64,000 bases of DNA from Rosa chinensis (taxonomy: Eukaryota; Streptophyta; Magnoliopsida; Rosales; Rosaceae): assembly GCF_002994745.2 (NCBI RefSeq), contig NC_037093.1, forward strand, positions 16,255,555-16,319,554, given 5' to 3'. The notes below the pieces were generated by a model. It was not told where the DNA came from. It saw only the letters and a program-made list of their open reading frames with translations, and made no database searches. A program made the position numbers and the translations under genes. Positions within the stretch are counted from its first letter, which is position 1. Every line of letters starts with the position of its first letter. This document shows positions 57,801 to 64,000 of this stretch, piece by piece.

Positions 57801-60012
57801 TTACTGTACCTCGAGCTAGAATGTTAGCTTTCCTCCCATCTCCAAACGTGACTGATCCAGAGGTATTTTCATCCTCAAATGAAGTAAACCAGGTTTTGTC
57901 TCCAGTCATGTGTCTAGAACAACCACTGTCAACATACCAAAAATCTCGTCGTTTGTCAGCAAATGCAGTTAAAGCTACCAAACAAGTTGCCTCAATGTGA
58001 GAGCGTTGATGAATTTTGCTAGCACAAACAAAAAGACATGTATCATCAGTTTCACCAACAGGGGACCAATGATTTTTGCTTTTAATTTTTCTGGTCCAGA
58101 CATCTTTTCTTCTTTCAGTTTGAGGATTCTTTTGAGAAACAATTTCAGTTAATTTGTTAATGAGTTCCTTTTGTTCTTTAAGCTCAACCTGTAAGGTTTC
58201 AACAGTACATTTTTCTTGAGAAAATTGTAAGTTTAAAAACCGTTCATTACATCTAGGTCTGATATGGCCAATCTTACCACAGTGATGACAAGTAGGAACA
58301 AAGGTTCTAGGGTTTGCGTACCTGTGTTGACCAGTGGGGGATTCTTGGTCAAGTTTTACCTGATGATGTTGGTTTGAATTACCTTCCCTTACACTTTTGA
58401 CATGATCATCAAGGGAGACATCTATCTGCTCTACAGATGGTTTTGAGGCACGTACGAATTTGGTGCTTTTGGAATCTTCTCCAGTGTATCCTAGCCCACA
58501 TGTATCATGAGGAGCTTTTCCTGATCCAAGTAACTTGGACATGGAAGTGGAGCTGATATCAAACTTCATGAATCTTTCTTGAGTTAATTTTAACTCATGT
58601 TGTAGAGACTCATTTTTCGCTAACAGTTCCAAGTTCAGGGCTCTTTGTCCTTTAACATCCAGTTCTAGAAGTTTGATCTTGTTGAGATACTCATTCTTTT
58701 CAGTCTTCCACGTCAGTATCTTTTGGTCACCTTGTAGATCTGCCGATTCACTCACGAGTTTGCTTTTCTCCAGTTTCCATGCAGATTGTGAGGATTCGAA
58801 TAGTTTCTCCACCTTTTCTTTTTCAGTCCTCAGGAAATCTACTTCTTTTTCCAAGCTCAAGTTTCTAATCAGAGTGGCCTTTGAAGCTTTGTAGAGTTGT
58901 TTGCAGCGAACATTTGTTTCATCATCATCAGAGAAATACTCATCACTTTCAGAATCAGGCAACAATGATGAGACAAGAGCCACATTTTCAATTTCTTGAG
59001 ATTCATCATCACTCCAAGTTGAAAGGAGTGACTTGTTGTTGCTGTTTCCAAGCTTCCTATTTCCACAGTCAGTAGAAATGTGACCGAAACCACCACATTC
59101 ATAGCATTTTGGTTTCCCTGAGTGATTTCCTTTGAAGTTTCCTCTTCCATTCTTACTATTGTAGTCACTGTTGTTACCACTGCCAATATAGTTATTCCTT
59201 CTGGGAGCATTCGTGTTTTTAGAGGAGTTCTTGCTTTTGAGAAATTTTTTGAATTCCTTCGTCAGTAGAGCAAGATCTAGTGATCCTTCTTCCTCTTCAA
59301 TTTCTTTCACTGCTTTGAAGGCTACGCCCTTGTTTTTCTTCTCAGGTTTTAACCTCATCTCATAGGTTTTCAAATTTCCGATGAGCTCATCAAGTGGATA
59401 ATCATCTATATCAAAAGAGTCCTCTATGCTCGTAACCTTTGAGTGAAATTTTTCCGGCAGAGCCCTGAGTATCTTTTTGACTATTTTATCTTCATCAAAA
59501 GGTGCTCCTAGACTGCGACACTGACCGGAGATTTTAAGAATTCTACCATGGAAGTCATCCACGGTTTCATCATCTGCCATAGTCATGGTTTCGAATTCAA
59601 AAATCAGTGCTTGCAGTTTCTGTGCACGTACCTTTTTATTTCCTTCGTATGTAATCTGTAGGAGATCCCATGCCTGCTTGGCAGTCTCACAATGACTTAT
59701 CCTCAGTTTTTCCCGCTCCGATAGGGCTGTGAAGATGCTGTTCTTCGCTTTGAAATCTGCTTGCAAGTTACGAACTTCTTCCTCAGTCCAGTCCTTCCTT
59801 GGTTTGGGAGTGGTAGTGGAAGCGCCTTCTTCTTTTGCTTTTGTCATAGGTACACTCCAGCCATTTTCTACGATGTTCCACACGTGTTCATCTTGAGCAT
59901 AGAGGTATGATTTCATGTAAATCTTCCATTGAGTGTATTTTTCACATCCACCTTCGAACCAGGGAGGACTATTTATAGATCCCCCAGTAGCCCTATCACG
60001 TGAATGTTCCAT
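54808..60012 (-). CDS. gag-pol polyprotein of Sirevirus-like element, intact
   Basis: A single 1734-codon frame without stops. Order by approximate residue: gag with DUF4219/UBN2-like start ([15 protein letters not shown]), first CCHC knuckle [14 protein letters not shown] near 302, coiled-coil-prone Lys/Glu/Leu region 380-490, second knuckle [14 protein letters not shown] near 575, aspartic protease [11 protein letters not shown] near 690, GAG-pre-integrase LWHRKMGHI near 830, integrase core with [16 protein letters not shown] and GIVERKNR, reverse transcriptase with [16 protein letters not shown] and catalytic YVDD near 1419, RNase H with GYSDADWGG near 1585 and STAEAEYVA. All catalytic residues I can place are present. 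A retrotransposon polyprotein, expected to be cleaved by its own protease. Confidence 0.95.
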   Translation of the reverse strand: MEHSRDRATGGSINSPPWFEGGCEKYTQWKIYMKSYLYAQDEHVWNIVENGWSVPMTKAKEEGASTTTPKPRKDWTEEEVRNLQADFKAKNSIFTALSEREKLRISHCETAKQAWDLLQITYEGNKKVRAQKLQALIFEFETMTMADDETVDDFHGRILKISGQCRSLGAPFDEDKIVKKILRALPEKFHSKVTSIEDSFDIDDYPLDELIGNLKTYEMRLKPEKKNKGVAFKAVKEIEEEEGSLDLALLTKEFKKFLKSKNSSKNTNAPRRNNYIGSGNNSDYNSKNGRGNFKGNHSGKPKCYECGGFGHISTDCGNRKLGNSNNKSLLSTWSDDESQEIENVALVSSLLPDSESDEYFSDDDETNVRCKQLYKASKATLIRNLSLEKEVDFLRTEKEKVEKLFESSQSAWKLEKSKLVSESADLQGDQKILTWKTEKNEYLNKIKLLELDVKGQRALNLELLAKNESLQHELKLTQERFMKFDISSTSMSKLLGSGKAPHDTCGLGYTGEDSKSTKFVRASKPSVEQIDVSLDDHVKSVREGNSNQHHQVKLDQESPTGQHRYANPRTFVPTCHHCGKIGHIRPRCNERFLNLQFSQEKCTVETLQVELKEQKELINKLTEIVSQKNPQTERRKDVWTRKIKSKNHWSPVGETDDTCLFVCASKIHQRSHIEATCLVALTAFADKRRDFWYVDSGCSRHMTGDKTWFTSFEDENTSGSVTFGDGRKANILARGTVNTPGIPNLKNVLFVEGLTANLISVSHLADDYEDVWFNKQRCLVLNQKGEGIMGGMRSVDNCYHIQANESSSLQSCLSVKSTEETFELWHRKMGHINYQDLLKLSSKQCVRGLPNLKGKTDKMCGDCKVGKQTKAPHRMVNSATTSQVLELLHMDLMGPAQSESLGGKSYILVVVDDFSRYTWVNFLKDKTETFESFKNLSQKLIIEKQSSNNCLVRIRSDNGTEFKNASFSNYCHELGVSHEFSAPITPQQNGIVERKNRVLLDMARVLLHAAGLSKNFWAEAISTACYTINRVFLRPGNDQTAYELWKGKKPNVKHFHVFGSPCYILRDREHLGKFDARSDDGVFLGYSLNSRAYRVYNKRTRVVMESINVSIDDQCVKQEVTFADTSPFSVTPSQNTETSSEEEEEEIHDNIFEPAPTQRRGFKQVQKDHSTQDIIGNLTDGPMTRRKAAVQVSPSEVSEENVLLCFITENLVSMNIISHFGFVSIIEPKNIKAALLDDNWISAMQDELNQFTRNDVWYLVPRPSKCNVIGTKWIFRNKSDEKGNVIRNKARLVAQGYSQVEGLDFDETFAPVARLESVRLLLSIACHLRFKLFQMDVKTAFLNGFLQEEVYVEQPPGFQDPHNLDHVYRLKKALYGLKQAPRAWYERLSTHLVGKGYARGSIDKTLFVKRTKNDIIIAQVYVDDIVFGSTSKYFVKEFQSVMESEFEMSMCGELTYFLGLQVKQIDTGLFLSQSKYAENLIKKFGLASKKTVTNPMSTTTKLSEDHEGKSVDPTLYRSMIGSLLYLTASRPDISYSVGVCARFQANPKESHLDAVKRIIRYVAGTVNCGLFYTFDTNVEIAGYSDADWGGNLKDRKSTSGGCFFIGNNLVAWHSKKQNCISLSTAEAEYVAAGSCCTQILWMKQMLHDYGISQGKLSIFCDNTSAINITKNPVQHSRTKHIDLRYHFIRDLVEQNILELSFVPTENQLADLFTKPLDTARFEMLRNALGICSKH

Positions 60013-60045
60013 CTTTCCTGGGATCTCTAGAAGGTTCTAGAACCC

Positions 60046-60057
60046 GCTCTGATGCCA
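60046..60057 (-). other. primer binding site of Sirevirus-like element
   Basis: On the minus strand TGGCATCAGAGC, two bases after the 5' LTR; matches the initiator tRNA-Met site TGGTATCAGAGC with one difference. Confidence 0.8.
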
Positions 60058-60059
60058 AT

Positions 60060-60916
60060 TGAAAATACTAGATGGAACCAGTGTTGATAAAATACTTTTT
60101 CTCAAGAGTTTAATCAAAGAAAGTATGATACATAACACGAAGATTTGCTAACGCAGTGTAAACCTCTCCACTGAGGAAACTTCACTGCGTGGCTTTTAAC
60201 GTAGCCAACACGAAAAATCAATCCAATATTAAACACTAGAGTTTACAGAATACAAGTAGTGTTGTTCACAACAAACACCTTTTCTTAGCAACAAATGCTA
60301 ACTTGTTTTACAACCATTCTAACTCTAGATTCAACATTCCAGGCAATCAATCTTCAGCCTTCCTTTCACTCAATTGAATCACTGATCTTGAGAGTGAATG
60401 TAAAAGATTATGCAAAGTAATACATGAAACAATTAAAGAGGGTTTTTTGAAAACGATTTGAACAAAACAAGAAGTTCAAAGAGAAACCAGTTTCAGCCGT
60501 CAAAAACCCTACTCAAAACTTTAGTTTTGAAACCTTTTTTATAAGGGAGAAAAACTCCCCCTCAATCAAATCTTTTCTTGATAATTGATTAAGATAAATA
60601 TAGAAAGATTTAAAACAGTTTTTGAATGTGCAATCGATACTTTCCTAACAAGGTCTCAAATTGATATGCATGTTAAAAACCATTTTAATGCATAAGGGAT
60701 TATTGACTTAATACAACCGATATGCATATCAATTTAGATTTATACCAACCAATATGGAATGAATACACATTAAACTCAAGATCAGTGACTCGATTTGACT
60801 TGATCTTGTCTTCAAGAACCGATCTTGTGATCTTTCTCTTTGCTTCCTTGAAGCTCCGGTTTCCTCGTCGTAGTGGGAAATCATATGTTGAATGGTAATA
60901 GGCCAATGTACTTACA
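60060..60916 (-). repeat. 5' LTR of Sirevirus-like element
   Basis: Same sequence as 51975-52830 except for one extra T in a T-run. TG..CA ends on the element strand. Confidence 0.9.
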
Positions 60917-60921
60917 ACAAG

Positions 60922-62150
60922 GTTGTTCAAACTTGCCTCCTGGACCTTGCCGAGCTGCTCAGTTTGCTTTCATCAAGTTTATCAGATAGTTCTTCTTTGC
61001 TATTGTATTCAGTCCTGAGCTTGAATGCTTTAATTTCATCCAGCTCTACATAAACGCTATACATGCTCTTCTGCATTCAACAGTATTGTTTATTCCAAAA
61101 AGACAAACTTAAATCTGCAGGCATAACAAAACTTTAATGTACACATATAATGACCACTTCTATGGAATTGCAAGGACAATTTAGTAACACAACAAAACAA
61201 TACACCTATCACTTCTGCATGTACCAAAATCTTACATATGCCTTTTTAAACAGAAAAACATCATCAGATGCATAAAATTAACCAACAGCTCAAGCATACA
61301 CAGCTGAATCTATTTAAGCATACCAGCCACGGGGCCAAGAAGAAGCAGATTCTAATATGTCATACCGACTCTTACAGTTCAATGTCTCAAAATTAAACTA
61401 AATCAGTGAGCTTGATATATATAGTTAGTTATATACTACTACCAGTGCTATTTGACAACCTGGAATCAAGGTTCATAACACTACATTTGAACATTATTTG
61501 ACCATACATATGCAAAATAACATAAATCCACTCCATTCTTCAGCATTTAGTGGTCTTCAGACCTAGCAACTCTCATAATAAGGTACTCAATTTCCAAGTT
61601 TCAACAAAAAATAAAGCATCAAGGACTCGGGAAAATCAGAGGAACTCATGCATTTTGTTGCATTTTATAATTTATTCAACCAAATTGAAGCTATGACGGA
61701 TGATGGAAAAACTTCTTCCTCTTCCTCTTCCTCTTCTTCTAACTATGATGTCCATCTTCTTTCGAAACATGACAAGCTCCCAAATCTGAAAGAACTCAGC
61801 TTCTGAAGGTCTTAGCCAATTACGCAGACAGGAGATAAGAGAGCTGTTGTGGCAGAAAGAGGATTCAACCGCCCTTACGCCAAGGTAGCTGTCACAAACC
61901 TGATGCAGTAAAAGAACACTTTCCCAGCCTTTTTCTTGTTCTACATTTTTGTAAGAAGAGACACTTCTAGGTGATACATCTAATCTTGTAAATGTCTAAT
62001 ACAACTGCAAACACAAATAAACAGGTGTAAACAGCCAGAAACTATCTCCCTACTTCATCAAATAACCCATATAGAACATTGTCACATTGGTACATTATCA
62101 TTCTGTTTCTTTCCCTCTTGATAATTTAGCAAGTAATTAAATATTCTTTC
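60922..62150. other. unrecognised sequence upstream of TNL2
   Basis: Two minus-strand exon-like pieces. About 60925-61080 reads MYSVYVELDEIKAFKLRTEY then NSKEELSDKLDE, starting after a polypyrimidine stretch. About 61690-61905 reads VRAVESSFCHNSSLISCLRN then WLRPSEAELFQIWELV, then an RGRGRGR run from the cttcctctt repeat. I recognise neither, and no splice-consistent gene could be built. They may be remains of one host gene split by decay. Confidence 0.35.
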
Positions 62151-62154
62151 CATA

Positions 62155-63765
62155 GATGATAATATCATGGTGTCATGTACAGTCAAAAACATATTGATTC
62201 ATAATTATTTGGAAACCAAAAGCAATAAATTGCCCTCGAACATGAAAATACTTAATGATTAAGCATAGGAACCACATGTTTACAGCATCGGAGTTTTACT
62301 GCCGGAAATTGTGAGTAGCAAAAAGAACAGTGTCTTTGCTTCATCTACATATCTCAGCCTTATTTAGCACGTAAGTTATGAAAGGTATATCAGATCAGGA
62401 TTCAATTTCAATTAGAACAGAGAGACCCACAGCTTTGCATCAAAACTTTAAATGATTACAGGCCTGGGATTTGGTGGGAAAAAGATGAGAGCCATGAGCT
62501 AGAAGACACATCGTTGGACTCAATATGGTTAGAAAAGAGGAGATACTACGAGGTCAAAGGGCACATCAGAGCTTCAATTAGCGAAAAGAATTGGTTTACT
62601 TTATCCATTGCATGCATAATTCTAATGCAAAGCTGCAGAACACATAAAGCTCTTGCAGATTAATCATTCTTCTGCTCAAATGATACAGTGAAATATGATG
62701 ATTGATTAACAAAAGATGCACAACTCTATTTCTATACAATTTCATTTTTGATGTGTCGTTGTTGGAAGTGATAAACTTTTTGGGACTAAATATTGCCTCT
62801 TACATGCATTGCAAGTTCTCAATATATTTTCAAATGTTATATGTTCAGTGATGACGCCAATTTGTCTTATTTCTGCACCTTAATTGTGAACTTAAAAGAA
62901 AAATGGTCCAAAAGGAATAGCAAATATGCAGCTATAAGCAATCTGAAGCAAATATGCGACTGCTAGAGATTGAGCAGAAATTATGTGCAAATGGAAGAAG
63001 AAGATCACGAAAAAGAATAATGAGGAGGTATTGGGGTGTCATTGTTTTACTGTTGATGTGTTTGTGGATTGGTTTATTGAGAGAGAGTACGGCACTAAGG
63101 TGGAGAAGTTGAACATAAGGTGAAGAAGGGGGGAGGGTATATATTAGTGCATACTGCATAGTTAGGTGAAAGGGAGTCATTTTAAGGTGGAAAGACCATG
63201 TCATTGAGAACACAATAGTATAACTCTTTCTTGGCAAGTAAGAGGAATAGAGAGGTAGGGAGTTCTGCTTGGCACGGAAGGAAAATAGAAGGATATGGAA
63301 ATGAAGTCAGTGGGGTATGAGTGGGAGAATGATGGTTATGATTGAAGTGTATTGCTTATTGCTTGGTGCAAACTTTACAGAAGAAGGCTTGTAATTCAAG
63401 TCCTCATAATATAGGCAGTTACTGTACGAGCTATTTCTGCCATACTTTGATTTTATGAGACCCTCTGATATAACATCTCAACAGAAAAGAAATTATGCCT
63501 AGCTACCATAAGATTTCAAAGCCAACTGTAAATTTCAGATAATCTCCATGTAAATCAATCAAAATCATATGGATGTGCTTAATATCGTAATTAGAAGTAC
63601 CTCCATTCCAGAATGAAATGGGGCTGTGATCAATAACTCTACAATTATTCAATTACACATGACAACATACAACTCAACGTAGAAAAAATTATGAAATAGA
63701 ATCGGAAAACACAATTTGGAAATCAAATAATCACCTTGTAGAGAATGGATGCTTATCAGCTTGAT
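62155..63765. repeat. segmental repeat, copy 2
   Basis: Collinear with 14208-15795. It shows that DNA upstream of LACS copy B is duplicated upstream of TNL2, extending the duplicated unit beyond the TNL and LACS sequences. Confidence 0.7.
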
Positions 63766-63769
63766 AAAT

Positions 63770-64000
63770 TTGAAGCTAGTTGTGGCTGTGGAGGCGGAGG
63801 TTGCAAATCCCTAGATGGGTTTTTCTGCTGAGATAGCATAACAGGAAGATTGTAATGGAAGATTGCCTCTGACATATTCTCTGAAGATGATATAATTTTT
63901 ATATTGCTTTTCTTTACTCATGATTTAATTTTTATATTGCTCAAATTACTTTGGTAAAACAAGATCTTATATGAGATAAACAGTGTTAAGAAATTACCAA
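63770..64000 (-). pseudogene. start of a further LACS-like relic at the window edge
   Basis: 63880-64000 matches 3270-3395 of LACS copy A and 13060-13165 of copy B (tctgaagatgatataattttt, taatttttatattgct, cttatatgagataaacagtgttaaga.attaccaa). This implies a fourth LACS-like copy continuing beyond the window. Confidence 0.5.

Larger units (their letters stand above)
51975..60916 (-). mobile_element. complete young Sirevirus-like Ty1/copia retrotransposon
   Basis: 8942-bp element on the minus strand with two LTRs (60060-60916 and 51975-52830), perfect TSD, PBS, one intact gag-pol frame, an extra frame downstream and several polypurine tracts. Read against each other, the LTRs (857 and 856 bp) seem to differ only by one T in a T-run (52451-52455 versus 60535-60540). 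This means insertion very recently on an evolutionary scale, and the element may still be competent. The large gag with a coiled-coil part and two CCHC knuckles, the pol order PR-INT-RT-RH and multiple polypurine tracts fit the Sirevirus lineage. Confidence 0.9.
51970..60921. repeat. 5-bp TSD of the Sirevirus-like element
   Basis: acaag at 51970-51974 and 60917-60921 directly outside the LTRs. Confidence 0.9.

Overview
The window is plant nuclear DNA, almost certainly from a eudicot rich in TIR-type resistance genes. A rosid such as a member of the Rosaceae is plausible, but that is inference. Evidence: two intact four-exon TIR-NB-ARC-LRR (TNL) genes with GT..AG introns, relics of plant long-chain acyl-CoA synthetase (LACS), trehalase and IST1-like genes, and layers of plant transposable elements (Ty1/copia including a Sirevirus-type element, CACTA, MULE/FAR1, Pack-MULE, MITEs and solo LTRs). 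AT-rich intergenic DNA separates everything.

Layout. 1-4880: a decayed LACS-like pseudogene (copy A) on the minus strand. 4882-8671: TNL1, minus strand. 8800-9000: a stray TNL 5' fragment. 9662-13740: a better preserved but frameshifted LACS-like pseudogene (copy B). 14210-15800: a non-coding block repeated at 62155-63765. 16090-16870: relics of a trehalase and an IST1-like gene. 18170-45127: one old Ty1/copia element blown up to about 27 kb by nested insertions. These are a 5.6-kb CACTA element carrying pieces of three host genes; a FAR1/MULE transposase pseudogene that itself carries a 1.66-kb Pack-MULE with pieces of two host genes; two foldback-type elements sitting in TA microsatellites; a hAT-like end; a 514-bp solo LTR; and a 3.18-kb solo LTR. 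45128-47790: LACS relics (copy C). 47796-51615: TNL2, minus strand. 51975-60916: a complete, very young Sirevirus-like copia element with a single 1734-codon gag-pol frame and an extra downstream frame. 60922-64000: unrecognised sequence, the second copy of the repeated block, and the start of another LACS-like relic.

How it fits together. The only intact host genes are the two TNLs, predicted intracellular immune receptors that share exon structure and come from the same duplication history as the flanking LACS relics. The rest is mobile DNA. Target-site duplications (TSDs) read directly for the CACTA, both solo LTRs, the Pack-MULE and the Sirevirus let the order of insertion be worked out: old copia first, then the CACTA, MULE and solo LTRs into it, then the Pack-MULE into the MULE, with the Sirevirus recent and independent. 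The Sirevirus lies about 360 bp upstream of the TNL2 start codon in the same orientation, so it may affect TNL2 expression.

Splice sites, boundaries and homologies were read by eye. No database search or alignment was run.
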